Below are positions 1 to 8,236 of a stretch of DNA of 64,000 nt, piece by piece. The DNA comes from Frankia sp. QA3 (GTDB taxonomy: Bacteria; Actinomycetota; Actinomycetes; Frankiales; Frankiaceae). The position numbers and the translations under genes are program-made. The stretch covers positions 2,228,597-2,292,596 of the forward strand of contig NZ_CM001489.1 of assembly GCF_000262465.1 (NCBI RefSeq), given 5' to 3'. Within the stretch, counting starts at the first letter, position 1; the number at the start of each line of letters is the position of its first letter. The notes below the pieces were generated by a model. The model searched no databases. It was not told the origin of the DNA and saw only the letters and a list, made by a program, of their open reading frames with translations.

Positions 1-72
1 GCAGCGGCCAGACCAGCTCGTCCTCACCATGGTGGTGGACACCGAGGCCCAGCCCGATAAGGCGTATTCGTC

Positions 73-78
73 TAGAAT
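73..78 (+). promoter_or_regulatory. -10 element of a probably leaderless promoter
   Basis: TAGAAT lies 6 nt before a GTG codon at 85, the spacing expected when transcription starts at the start codon itself. No Shine-Dalgarno precedes the GTG or the overlapping ATG at 88. No clear -35 box is visible. The gene it would drive is a remnant, so the promoter may be a leftover. Confidence 0.4.
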
Positions 79-84
79 CGGTGC

Positions 85-285
85 GTGATGGTCCGGATCC
101 GAATGCTCGGCCCGCTGGCGGTCGAGGTGGGCGGACGCGCCGTCGCCCTGGGCGGACCGCGGCGACGGGCGGTCCTGGTCCGGCTGGTCGTAGCCCGCGG
201 TGAGCCCGTCTCGGTGGACGCCTGGCGGTTCGAATCGCTGCTCGGCGAGGCCCGCCGCGCCCTGACCGCCGTGCGCGCAACCTAG
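85..285 (+). pseudogene. SARP/AfsR-type regulator remnant
   Basis: The first ~48 residues match the N-terminal winged-helix start of SARP/BTAD activators (MLGPLAVEVGGRAVALGG, then the RRAVLVRLVVARGEPVSVD segment). The frame then jumps to FESLLGEARRALTA and stops at residue 66. Intact SARPs have about 250 or more residues with a full DNA-binding and BTAD domain, so the middle has been lost. This is seen in the translation; loss of function is inferred. It may once have activated a secondary-metabolite cluster lying left of the window. Confidence 0.65.
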
Positions 286-298
286 GAGTTCCGCTGCC

Positions 299-934
299 GT
301 GATCAATGCCCGTCATCTCGCATCCTTCCTGATAGTCGTGGTGACGCTGATCGCGGTGCCCGGACCGAGCGTGCTCTTCGTCGTCAGTCGGGGGGTCTCG
401 CTCGGTCGGCGGGCGGCGGTGTTCACCGCACTCGGCAACGAGGCAGGCCTGCTGCTCCAGGTCGTGGCGGTGGCATGCGGCCTGGGAATCGTCGTCGAAC
501 GCTCGGTGGCGGTGTTCTCCGTCCTCAAGTTCGCCGGCGCCGGCTACCTCGCCTATCTGGGTTGGCAGGCATGGCGGCACCGCGGTGATCTCACCGTCGT
601 GGCCGCGGGGCCGACGTCGGCTCACACCTCCCGACGCGTCCTGCGGGACGGATTCGTCGTGGGATTCAGTAATCCCAAGGGACTGCTCATCTTCACGGCG
701 GTACTGCCGCAGTTCGTCGACCGGTCGGCGGGTGGCGTGCCCGTCCAGCTGTTGGTCCTCGGCCTGATCTGCGTGACGATCGCGCTGGTCTCGGACGTGT
801 CGTGGGGCCTGCTCGCCGCAACCGCCCGCACCTGGCTGGCGCGGTCGCCGCGCCGGCTGTCGGCCATCGGCGGGGCTTCGGGAGTCGTCATGGTGGGGTT
901 GGGGCTGAAGCTGGCCGTCAGCGACCGGCACTGA
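299..934 (+). CDS. LysE/RhtB family amino-acid exporter
   Basis: The 211-residue hydrophobic protein has the usual LysE length and layout. The first helix carries the family signature around PGPSVLFVVSRGVSLGRR (residues ~22-39), followed by the FKFAGAGYLAYLG-like segment near residue 80 and a GFSNPKG loop near 121 that is typical of RhtB-type exporters. The family exports amino acids or similar small metabolites across the inner membrane; the substrate cannot be told here. A GTG start follows an AGGAG at 284-288. It starts directly after the SARP remnant and has no obvious operon partner downstream. Confidence 0.85.
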   Translation: MINARHLASFLIVVVTLIAVPGPSVLFVVSRGVSLGRRAAVFTALGNEAGLLLQVVAVACGLGIVVERSVAVFSVLKFAGAGYLAYLGWQAWRHRGDLTVVAAGPTSAHTSRRVLRDGFVVGFSNPKGLLIFTAVLPQFVDRSAGGVPVQLLVLGLICVTIALVSDVSWGLLAATARTWLARSPRRLSAIGGASGVVMVGLGLKLAVSDRH

Positions 935-1021
935 CCCGGATGTCGAGTACCCCGGAAATATGACAGGGCTGCCGTCCGACCCGGGTGGTAGCGTCTGCCT
1001 TCCGTCGAGGGAAGGTACGTC

Positions 1022-1510
1022 ATGCCCGAGCTGGTACACCGACCGGATGGCATTTCCTCTCCGGAACAGGTGCTCCAGGCGGCCGGAGTGCCATTCACGG
1101 CGATGGACCACGACCCGGTTGTCGGGCGGGCGGACGCGGAACTGCTGCTGGGGCTCCCGACCGAGCGGCTGCTGAAGACAATGGTGTTCAGGAATGCCGA
1201 CGGCGGTTTCGTCCTCGCCGCGCTCCCGGTCACCGGCCGGGTCGACTACGGCAGGCTCGCCAGGGCGGCGGGAACCTCTCGCGCGAAGCTCAGCCAGGCC
1301 GCCCCGGAGGACCTGCGGGCCCTCGGCATGGAGCCCGGTGGAGCGAGCCCGGTGTGCGCCGTTCCGGGGGTGGTCGTGGTGTTCGACGTCGCCGTCCGGC
1401 AGATGGGCGTCGTCTTCTGCGGCAGCGGGCGGGCCGACCGCACCATCCAGGTCGACGTCGGCCATCTGATCGAGCTGGTCGAGCCTATCTTCGACGAGCT
1501 GTCCCGGTGA
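1022..1510 (+). CDS. YbaK/EbsC-type aminoacyl-tRNA deacylase domain protein
   Basis: The 162-residue single-domain protein has the YbaK/ProX fold pattern: VLQAAGVPFTAMDHDP near the N-terminus, a central RLLKTMVFRNADGGFVLAALPV strand pair (residues ~46-65), and a C-terminal PVCAVPGVVVVFDVAV segment containing the substrate-loop glycines. Members clear misacylated tRNA (for example Cys-tRNA-Pro) in the cytosol. Whether this copy is a true deacylase is inferred from fold only. The ATG is preceded by GGAAGGT at 1012-1018. It stands alone between the LysE gene and a scar. Confidence 0.8.
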   Translation: MPELVHRPDGISSPEQVLQAAGVPFTAMDHDPVVGRADAELLLGLPTERLLKTMVFRNADGGFVLAALPVTGRVDYGRLARAAGTSRAKLSQAAPEDLRALGMEPGGASPVCAVPGVVVVFDVAVRQMGVVFCGSGRADRTIQVDVGHLIELVEPIFDELSR

Positions 1511-1529
1511 GGGCGAGACCCTCTCGACC

Positions 1530-1677
1530 TTGACGTCGATGGCCGCACGCCTACTCCACGCCACCATATTCGAGACCTACAACCTGCTGAGCACCGGCAC
1601 CTGGAAGCCCGTGGTCGAGGGCCTCATCGCGCAGTTCGAGAAGGAACACCCGAACATCACCGTCAAGGGCCAGCCCC
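1530..1677 (+). pseudogene. Sugar ABC substrate-binding protein fragment
   Basis: About 48 residues read as the mature N-terminal part of an extracellular solute-binding protein (ETYNLLSTGTWKPVVEGLIA and QFEKEHPNITVKGQ, the classic first lobe of sugar-binding proteins). There is no signal peptide, and the frame ends abruptly at ~1675, where the sequence switches to a phosphatase in another frame. This is a fused scar, not a working gene. Confidence 0.6.
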
Positions 1678-1679
1678 CG

Positions 1680-2085
1680 CACCAGCGACCGCGCCTACAC
1701 CCGGATCTCCTCGAAGATCGGCTACCTGCCGCTGCGCACCGGGCTCATCGACGACCCGAACGGCCGCGATCTGGCCAGCGTGTTCGACTTCGCCGTCGAC
1801 CAGCGCGGCAGCCGCCTCACCGCCGCGGTCGTGGCGCTCGCCGCGCCGGGCGCACTGCCGGCGATCGTGCACTGCAGCGCCGGCAAGGACCGCACGGGGC
1901 TGGTCATCGCGCTGGTCATCGCGCTGGTCCTCGACCTCGCCGGGGTGCCGGCCGAGGTGATCGCCGAGGACTTCGCGCTGACGTCCTCCCCCGCGCGGGC
2001 CCCGTCGCGCATTCCCCGCAATGGTCCGCGCCGAGCTTTGTCCACAGCGAGCCGCGCACTTCGACTTAGGTACGTATTAGGGTGA
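1680..2085 (+). pseudogene. Tyrosine/serine phosphatase fragment (Y_phosphatase3 type)
   Basis: Frame 1 carries the active-site loop HCSAGKDRTG (nt ~1867-1896), the CX5R motif of atypical bacterial protein tyrosine phosphatases, preceded by TRISSKIGYLPLRTGLIDD and followed by AGVPAEVIAEDFALT. Both ends are missing: upstream it runs into a sugar-binding-protein fragment with no start, and downstream the helical C-terminus is replaced by an unrelated tail. The catalytic Cys, Arg and P-loop survive, but roughly half of a normal ~250-residue protein is gone. Confidence 0.65.
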
Positions 2086-2116
2086 TTCGCGAGGATCGTC
2101 TGCATACGTAAGGGGG
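2077..2116 (+). promoter_or_regulatory. Conserved promoter/leader of methyltransferase copy 1
   Basis: TTAGGGTGATTC (2077-2088), an 8-nt spacer, CGTC (2097-2100), 10 nt, then AGGGGG (2111-2116), the Shine-Dalgarno for the GTG at 2127. The same arrangement stands in front of the copies at 37672 and 45872. TAGGGT fits the TAnnnT -10 consensus, so the block is probably a promoter plus short 5' leader. Confidence 0.6.
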
Positions 2117-2126
2117 ATGGTCGCGG

Positions 2127-3002
2127 GTGACCAGCGGGGAGCCGCACGAGTCCGGGGTCGAGGGTTCGGGGAGTACGACGTGGTGGAGGAGTCTCGCGGG
2201 TGAGCACAGCCCGATCGACCTGAAGACCGACCAGCCGCATTCGGCCCGGATGTACGACTACTACCTCGGTGGCAAGGACAACTTCCCCGCCGACCGGGAG
2301 GCCGCCGAGCAGGCCCTCGCCGGGTTCCCGAACGCCCGCGTCGCGTCGCACGCGAACCGGGCGTTCATGGTCCGCACCACCCGTCACCTGGCCGGCGAGG
2401 CCGGGATCCGCCAGTTCCTCGACATCGGCACCGGCATTCCCACCAGCCCGAACCTGCACGAGGTAGCCCAGGACGTCGCCCCGGACGCCCGGGTCGTCTA
2501 CGCCGACAACGATCCGATCGTGCTCACGCACGCCCGCGCGCTGCTCACCAGCACCCCGCAGGGCACGACCGCCTACCTCGACGTGGACCTGCGCGACCCC
2601 GAAAGCATCCTGGCCGCCCCGGAACTGCGCGCCGCCCTCGACCTCACCCGACCGGTCGCGCTCTCCCTGATCGCGATCATGCATTTCATCCCCGACGCCG
2701 ACGACCCCCACGGCCTGCTGCGCCGGCTGTTGCAGGAGCTGCCCTCCGGCAGCTACCTGACCCTCACCCACGCCACCGCCGACCACGACGAGGGGATGGA
2801 GCGGCTCGCCGCCGCCTACCGGGCGGGCGGCATCCCCGCGCAGCAGCGCACCCGAACCGAGGTCGCCCGCTTCTTCGACGGCCTGGAGTTGCTGGATCCC
2901 GGCCTGCAGATCGTGCACCGCTGGCGCCCCGACGGCGAGACCCCGACCGATCTCACCGACGCCCAGGTCAGCTTCTACGGCGCCGTCGGCCGCAAGCCGT
3001 AA
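2127..3002 (+). CDS. SAM-dependent methyltransferase, Methyltransf_19 (ex-DUF574), copy 1
   Basis: The 291-residue protein belongs to the actinobacterial Methyltransf_19 family. Hallmarks are the conserved N-terminal block DLKTDQPHSARMYDYYLGGK (residues ~32-51), the SAM-binding glycine loop FLDIGTGIPTSPNLHE (~98-113), the acidic strand VVYADNDPIVLTHARAL (~125-141), and ALSLIAIMHFIPD ahead of the C-terminal LVHRWRPDG-type motif. The substrate is unknown for the family. The GTG start at 2127 is supported by AGGGGG 10 nt upstream and by alignment with the two other copies. It is monocistronic, with the thioesterase convergent downstream. Confidence 0.9.
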   Translation: MTSGEPHESGVEGSGSTTWWRSLAGEHSPIDLKTDQPHSARMYDYYLGGKDNFPADREAAEQALAGFPNARVASHANRAFMVRTTRHLAGEAGIRQFLDIGTGIPTSPNLHEVAQDVAPDARVVYADNDPIVLTHARALLTSTPQGTTAYLDVDLRDPESILAAPELRAALDLTRPVALSLIAIMHFIPDADDPHGLLRRLLQELPSGSYLTLTHATADHDEGMERLAAAYRAGGIPAQQRTRTEVARFFDGLELLDPGLQIVHRWRPDGETPTDLTDAQVSFYGAVGRKP

Positions 3003-3143
3003 GCCGCCACGGGAGTCACCCACTTCCCGCCTGTCCGGAGGGTTCCGCGTCCGATTTATCCCTCTGGATAGGCGAGAACGCGCAAGCCGAGGCGGGGAAC
3101 GCGCGGCTGGACGACCGGCGGGGCGACGGGAGCGGGGTGGGCG

Positions 3144-3959
3144 TTACGCCGGTGCGCCCGGGGCCGGCTTGCGTGAGCGGATGAGCTGTTCCTGGGCGAT
3201 CGCGAGGATCAGGTTCCCCGCGGCGTCCCGGACCGAGCCGGAGTACAGCCCGAGTCCGCTGGCGGCGCTGCTGGGCCACATCTCGAGGGTCAGCCCGTCG
3301 TCGGCCCGCGCCGGGGCGTGAAACCAGATCGAGTGGCTGACGCTGGATTCGGTGCTGGCGATGGCGGGATCGGCAACCTGGCCGAAACCGGTGCCGATGT
3401 CGGACATGTAGGCGGCGGCGCAGGTCTGGGTCAGCCAGTCGTCCGACAGCGGGCCGACGGGGAGGATCTCGGCGTGGTCCGGGAAGTAGAACCGGTCGCC
3501 CTGCTGGTGGCGGGGGGTGAACTCGTACAGGTCGAGCAGGAGCATCCGGTGCTTGTCCGGCGGCTGGGTGTAGGTGCGACGCAACCGCGGCACCTCGTCG
3601 AGGACGAAGTCGCCCGTGCCCCGGGTGAACGACGTCACCATGGAGAAGATCGCTTTGCCGTCCTGGAGGGCGACGACCCGGCGCGCCGAGAAGGATCGGC
3701 CGTCGCGGTCGCGGTCGACGTGCAGGGTCACCGGGGCCCCGAGCCGTCCGGCGCGCAGGAAGTAGCCATGCAGCGAGTGCGGCCGGCGGTCGGCTTCGAT
3801 CGTCATCGCCGCCGCGCGCAGCGCCAGGGCCAGGATCTGGCCGCCGTAGAGCGGATAACCGCCGGTGTCGACCAGGCTCACCGACTGGAAATCATCCTCA
3901 CCGACCGGCACGATCTGCAACGCCTGCTCGAGGGTCTGGGCGACGGAATGCTCGCTCAC
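3144..3959 (-). CDS. Acyl-CoA thioesterase (TesB-like, double hotdog)
   Basis: The 271-residue double-hotdog protein has the TesB pattern: LYGGQILALALRAAA near residue 40, then HSLHGYFLRAGRLGAPV, RDGRSFSARRVVALQDGKAIFS, and a C-terminal half with SVSHSIWFHAP and LYSGSVRDAAG. Family members hydrolyse acyl-CoA to free acid and CoA. I place the start at the GTG at 3959 (VSEHSVAQTLEQAL), because the in-frame extension to 4073 has no family resemblance and runs through low-similarity sequence. The neighbours (methyltransferase, LysR) give no pathway hint. Confidence 0.8.
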   Translation of the reverse strand: MSEHSVAQTLEQALQIVPVGEDDFQSVSLVDTGGYPLYGGQILALALRAAAMTIEADRRPHSLHGYFLRAGRLGAPVTLHVDRDRDGRSFSARRVVALQDGKAIFSMVTSFTRGTGDFVLDEVPRLRRTYTQPPDKHRMLLLDLYEFTPRHQQGDRFYFPDHAEILPVGPLSDDWLTQTCAAAYMSDIGTGFGQVADPAIASTESSVSHSIWFHAPARADDGLTLEMWPSSAASGLGLYSGSVRDAAGNLILAIAQEQLIRSRKPAPGAPA

Positions 3960-4111
3960 CTGGTCATCATCCGCACGGGATCGACATTCCCACAGGCCCT
4001 GGCGAGGTAGCAACAGTTGCCTGTGCCAGCCCGGCGCCGGACCAGCCGCGGTGGCCTCGGTCATTGCGGCCACTTCTTGATCAACTGTTCGATCGTCGTC
4101 ATCACCGTTGA

Positions 4112-5158
4112 TTATCTTGGCTCCCGCCCAGGAACACCCAGCCGGGAACCAGAACGCGGCTGGTCGAGCGCGGCACCCTCGACGCGGCCGGCATCAGTCC
4201 AGGGGCCGGCATCGACGTCGGGGTCGACGTCGGAGTCGGCGGCGAGCTCGGCGGCGACGTCGACGGCGATGCTCACGAACGCGGCGACGGCGGGTGAACG
4301 CAGACCGGCGGGCCAGGCGAGCACGAGGCGCGCCGGGGTGAGTCCGGCGACGGCTCGGTAGGCGATCCGCGGGCGCGGATAGCGGCGGGCGATCGAGACC
4401 GGAACGAACGCGGCCGCGCGCCCCAGCTCCACGAGCCGCAGCAGCTGGGCGACGTCCGGGGTCGGCGGGCCGGCGGCGGGCGCGGGTTGCGGGTGACCGG
4501 GCCGCGGCCCCCGCCCGGCCTCCGGCTCGTGACCACACCACAGCAGCGAGATCTCGTCGCCTCCGGGCCCTTCCCACCGCGGCAGGGGTTCGGGGGCGAG
4601 GTCGGCGACGGCGAGGTTCCCGCGCCGAGCGAGCGGGTGTTCGGCGCACAGCGCGACCACCCGCGGCTCGGTCAGCAGGAGCTCGATCTCGAGGCCGGTG
4701 GCGTCCAACGGGGCGTGCAGGAGGGCCACGTCCGCGCGCCCGTCGCGCAGCATGCCGGTCTGCTCGCCCCAGCCGCCGAGCAGCAGGTCGACCGGCCGGC
4801 CCTGCGCGCTCTCGTAGGCGCGCAGCAGGCGCGGCAGCAGCCCCGCGTCGCTGTCGGCCTTCGTCGCGACGGCGAGGCGTGGCTGCCCGACGCCGGCGCG
4901 GCGCGCACGGCTCGCCGCCGCCGTGACGGCGTCGAGCGCGACGCGCGCCTCGCGCGCGAGCACCTCGCCGGCGGGGGTGAGGGCGACCCGCCTGGTCGTG
5001 CGCTCGACAAGCGCCACCCCGATCCGCTGCTCCAGGCGGCGGATCGTACGGGACAGCGCGGGTTGCGCGATCCGCAGCCGCTCGGCGGCCCGGCCGAAGT
5101 GCAACTCCTCGGCGAGCGCGAGGAAGTGGCGCAGCTCCCGCGTCTCGAGCGGATCCAT
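4112..5158 (-). CDS. LysR-family transcriptional regulator
   Basis: The 348-residue protein has a standard N-terminal LysR winged helix (LRHFLALAEELHFGRAAERL then IAQPALSRTIRRLEQRIG, residues ~7-48) and a periplasmic-binding-like effector domain (LLGGWGEQTGMLRDGRADVA around 125). The last ~45 residues are an Asp/Gly-rich tail beyond the normal LTTR end, perhaps a read-through of a lost terminator. It is divergent from the SDR gene at 5229 across a 70-bp gap, the usual LTTR-target layout, so it probably controls that gene and itself. No perfect T-N11-A box stands out. Confidence 0.88.
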   Translation of the reverse strand: MDPLETRELRHFLALAEELHFGRAAERLRIAQPALSRTIRRLEQRIGVALVERTTRRVALTPAGEVLAREARVALDAVTAAASRARRAGVGQPRLAVATKADSDAGLLPRLLRAYESAQGRPVDLLLGGWGEQTGMLRDGRADVALLHAPLDATGLEIELLLTEPRVVALCAEHPLARRGNLAVADLAPEPLPRWEGPGGDEISLLWCGHEPEAGRGPRPGHPQPAPAAGPPTPDVAQLLRLVELGRAAAFVPVSIARRYPRPRIAYRAVAGLTPARLVLAWPAGLRSPAVAAFVSIAVDVAAELAADSDVDPDVDAGPWTDAGRVEGAALDQPRSGSRLGVPGREPR

Positions 5159-5228
5159 GCCGCGAGCTTATGAATCGGTGCCGCATCGGTCTTTCCGCCG
5201 GGGCGGTACGAGGCGCTTGCATGGGACC

Positions 5229-6011
5229 ATGACCACGACCACAACCACGACCACCCTGGCCAGGGAAACGACGACCAGGGCGACGATCGCCCTCGTCACG
5301 GGCGCCACCCGCGGGATCGGCCGCGAGACGGTCCGTCAGCTCGCCGCGTCCGGCATGACCGTCTACCTCGGGGCGCGCGATCCTGCCCGCGGCGAGCGCG
5401 CCGCGGCCGAGCTGGCCGACGCCGGTGACGTACGAAGCCTCCGGCTCGACGTCACCGACGCAGAGTCGATCACCGCCGCCGTCGAACGGCTGGAGCGCGA
5501 GGCCGGACGCCTGGACGTGCTCGTCAACAACGCGGCGGTCAACAACGACCTGCACGCGACCGGCGTCACGCCGGTGGCCGAGGTGGCCGCCGACGCCGTG
5601 CGCGCGACGTTCGACACGAACGTGGTCGGCCTGATCGCCGTCACGAACGCCCTGCTACCGCTGCTGCGCCGCGCGGAGGCGGGCCGGATCGTCAACATGT
5701 CCAGCGCGATCGCCTCACTCACGCAGCTGGCCGACCCCACGAGCGGCGCCGCCACCCGGCGGATGCTCGCCTACGCCGCGTCCAAGGCGGCGGTGAACGC
5801 CATCACCCTGATCTACGCGAACGACCTGCGCGAGTCCGGTATCCGCGTCAATGCGGCCGATCCGGGATTCGTCGCCACCGACATGAACGACCACCAGGGT
5901 GTGCTGACGGTCGAACAGGGTGCCGCCGTCCCGGTTCGCCTCGCGGCCGGCAGGCCCGACGGTCCCGGTGGCGAGTTCATCGGGCAGGACGGTCAGGCGG
6001 TTCCCTGGTAA
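5229..6011 (+). CDS. Short-chain dehydrogenase/reductase
   Basis: The 260-residue classical SDR has the cofactor loop TGATRGIG (residues ~24-31), NNAA (residues ~98-101), catalytic Ser in the NMSSAIAS segment, and YAASKAAVNAI holding the YxxxK dyad. The cofactor is probably NADP, because an Arg (GARDPAR) follows the second strand, and the substrate is unknown. The N-terminus has a run of seven or so Thr codons (ACC/ACG repeats at 5232-5260), a low-complexity stretch. The ATG at 5229 fits because it lies just after the regulator's divergent promoter. Regulation by the LysR gene is inferred from position. Confidence 0.9.
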   Translation: MTTTTTTTTLARETTTRATIALVTGATRGIGRETVRQLAASGMTVYLGARDPARGERAAAELADAGDVRSLRLDVTDAESITAAVERLEREAGRLDVLVNNAAVNNDLHATGVTPVAEVAADAVRATFDTNVVGLIAVTNALLPLLRRAEAGRIVNMSSAIASLTQLADPTSGAATRRMLAYAASKAAVNAITLIYANDLRESGIRVNAADPGFVATDMNDHQGVLTVEQGAAVPVRLAAGRPDGPGGEFIGQDGQAVPW

Positions 6012-6170
6012 TCACGCAGGCCCCCGCGCGGGATGGGCGGGTGAACCGGTGGCCGCGAGCATTCCCCATCTGTCGACCGAGAAGGTAGAGAATACTGGAC
6101 ACACCGATCCCCTCATGCAGCCGGCGTGCGGCCCCTCGTCGATCTGGAGCCAGGCGTGGTATCCGAACCG

Positions 6171-6656
6171 ATGATCCACATTGAGAGTGTCGACTGGGAC
6201 GACCCGGCGGCAGTGACACTACGTAGCGCAATGGTCGCGGAGATGCGGCTCCGCTACGCCGACCGGCTGGCCTCCCGGCCGCCGGCGCCCGGCCCGGACA
6301 TCGTGGCGAAGACGGTCGCCTACACCGGTGTCGCCTACACCACCGACCGGCTACCGGTCGGGCATGCCGCGCTGCGCTGGCTGGGTGACGACCTGGAACT
6401 CAAGCGCATGTACGTCGTCCCCTCCCATCGCGGCCGGTGGGTGTCGGCCAGGCTGCTGGCTGCGGTGGAACAGGCGGCGCGGCGCCTGGGCGCGGGACGG
6501 ATCGTGCTGCAGACCGGGGACCGGCAACCGGACGCGGAGCGGGTGTACGCCAGAACCGGTTACACCCGCATCCCGATCTTCTCCCCGTACGAGGCGCTGA
6601 CCCACTCCCGCTGCTTCCAGAAGATCCTCGTCGGCGCGGACGCGCACGTGTCATGA
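6171..6656 (+). CDS. GNAT-family N-acetyltransferase
   Basis: The 161-residue GNAT protein has the acetyl-CoA binding motif A, LKRMYVVPSHRGRWVSARLL (V/I-x-x-x-x-R-G-x-W/x-S variant, residues ~76-95), preceded by VGHAALRWLGDDLE and followed by RIVLQTGDRQPDAERVYARTGY and its aromatic C-terminal strand. The ATG at 6171 is chosen because the residues before it (from 6126) show no fold. Its stop overlaps the next gene's start (ATGA, 6653-6656), so the two are translationally coupled. The acetylated group may therefore belong to an amino-acid-like substrate shared with the PLP enzyme; this is inference. Confidence 0.85.
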   Translation: MIHIESVDWDDPAAVTLRSAMVAEMRLRYADRLASRPPAPGPDIVAKTVAYTGVAYTTDRLPVGHAALRWLGDDLELKRMYVVPSHRGRWVSARLLAAVEQAARRLGAGRIVLQTGDRQPDAERVYARTGYTRIPIFSPYEALTHSRCFQKILVGADAHVS

Positions 6657-8056
6657 CGGTCCACGAGTCGGTCCTCGACGCGATCGGCGAGACTCCGCTG
6701 TTCCGGCTCACGCAGCTCGGCCGCGGGATCGTGACCCCCCTCTACGCGAAGGCGGAGTTCCTCAACATCGGGGGCAGCGTGAAGGACCGGGCGGCGTTGT
6801 CGATGGTGCTCCAGGCCGAACGCGACGGGCTGCTCCGACCCGGCGGGACGATCGTCGAGGCCACGTCCGGCAACACCGGGATCGGCCTGGCGATCATCGG
6901 CCGGCAGCGAGGTTACCGGGTGATTGTCGGGGTGTCCGACAGATCGGCCCGAGAGAAGGTCGACATTCTGCGGGCCTACGGCGCCGAAGTCGTGCTCGCC
7001 CCCACCAGATTCGCCAAACAACACCCGGATCACCTCTTCAACGTCGTGCGCCGCCTGGTGGACGAGATTCCGGGCGCCTGGTTGGCGAACCAGTACGACA
7101 ACCCGGCGAACCCCGCGGCCCACCTGCGCACGACCGGGCCGGAGATCTGGCGGCAGACCGGCGGACGGGTGACGCATTTCGTGGCCGGGGTCGGCACCGG
7201 AGGCACCATCAGCGGCACGGGCGAGTTCCTCAGAGGGGCCTCGGGGGGAACGGTCACGGTCGTCGGCGCCGACCCCGAGACGTCGGTCTACTCCGGCGGT
7301 GACGGCAGCGCCTACTACGTCGAGAGCATTGGGCACTTCCTGCACCCCGACACGGCGGAGGACGTCTGGCCGCAGTCCTACCACCGCGACGTGGTCGATC
7401 GTTTCGAGCGGATACCGGACCGGGAATCCCTGCTGACCGCGCGGCGGCTGGCCAGCGAGGAGGGGCTGCTCGCCGGCCCGTCGTCGGGTGCCGCTGCCGC
7501 TGCCGCGCTGCGGGTCGCCCGCACGCTCGGCCCGGATGATCTCGTCGTGGTCCTGCTGCCCGACTCGGGCCGTTCCTACCTGTCGACCGTTTTCAGCGAC
7601 GACTGGCTGCGGCGGTGGGGCTTCCTGGAGGATCCCGACGGCGCCGAGCCCACGGTGCGCCAGCTGCTCGACCGCAGCCCCGGCTGGGCCGACCGCCTGG
7701 TCACGGTCTCCTCGCGGGCCAGCGCCGGCGCGGCCGTGGATGGTCTGCCCGGATCGGTGGTGGCCGTCGCGGTCGTTCTCGCCCGCGCCGAGCGCCGGCA
7801 CGGCCTGTCCGCCACCGAGATACTCGGCTGGATCGAACCCGCCGCGCTCGGGGCGGCGATCGCCGCGGGAAGGATCCGTCCGGACAGCCCGGTGTCGGAT
7901 CACCTCGTCGACCCGCTGCCGGCCGTCGGCGGCGGCCAGCCGGTCTCCGCGGCCCGCGCCGCCCTCGGCCCGCGCCACGCCGCCGCCGTCGTCCTGCGAG
8001 ACGGCCGCGCGATCTCCCTCGTCACCCGCGAGGAGCTGGACGCAGCAATCCGGTAG
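6653..8056 (+). CDS. PLP-dependent cysteine synthase/cystathionine beta-synthase-like enzyme
   Basis: The 467-residue protein is fold-type II PLP. GSVKDRAA carries the Schiff-base Lys (residue 44), TSGNTGIG (72-79) is the O-acetylserine/phosphate loop, GVGTGGTISGTGEFL is the PLP-phosphate loop and GPSSGAAAAAALR closes the site. The C-terminal ~130 residues resemble a degenerate CBS/Bateman region (LLDRSPGWADRLVTVS, VSDHLVDPLPAVGGGQPVS, AVVLRDGRAISLVTREEL) as in cystathionine beta-synthase. Expected chemistry is beta-replacement on a serine derivative. Coupling to a GNAT gene suggests a dedicated acetyl-activated or modified amino acid, but no pathway is proven. Confidence 0.88.
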   Translation: MTVHESVLDAIGETPLFRLTQLGRGIVTPLYAKAEFLNIGGSVKDRAALSMVLQAERDGLLRPGGTIVEATSGNTGIGLAIIGRQRGYRVIVGVSDRSAREKVDILRAYGAEVVLAPTRFAKQHPDHLFNVVRRLVDEIPGAWLANQYDNPANPAAHLRTTGPEIWRQTGGRVTHFVAGVGTGGTISGTGEFLRGASGGTVTVVGADPETSVYSGGDGSAYYVESIGHFLHPDTAEDVWPQSYHRDVVDRFERIPDRESLLTARRLASEEGLLAGPSSGAAAAAALRVARTLGPDDLVVVLLPDSGRSYLSTVFSDDWLRRWGFLEDPDGAEPTVRQLLDRSPGWADRLVTVSSRASAGAAVDGLPGSVVAVAVVLARAERRHGLSATEILGWIEPAALGAAIAAGRIRPDSPVSDHLVDPLPAVGGGQPVSAARAALGPRHAAAVVLRDGRAISLVTREELDAAIR

Positions 8057-8236
8057 GAATACAGCAATCATTCGGCCACAAAGATCGGGACTTATTATTA
8101 AGCCGCCAGACGCCCCCATCCCGGACGAATGGACCATCTCGCGCACCACCAGGCCGCAGGAATCCCGCCGCGCCACGCGCCCGGACGGGCCTGCCTGGTC
8201 GCCGGCTTTCCCCCGGCCCATCACGAGAGGACAATC

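Noticed and set aside
1722-3023. A 433-residue minus-strand frame over methyltransferase copy 1
   Set aside because: Shadow of the real gene: Gly/Val/Asp-rich, no motif, and the plus-strand protein is a clear family member.
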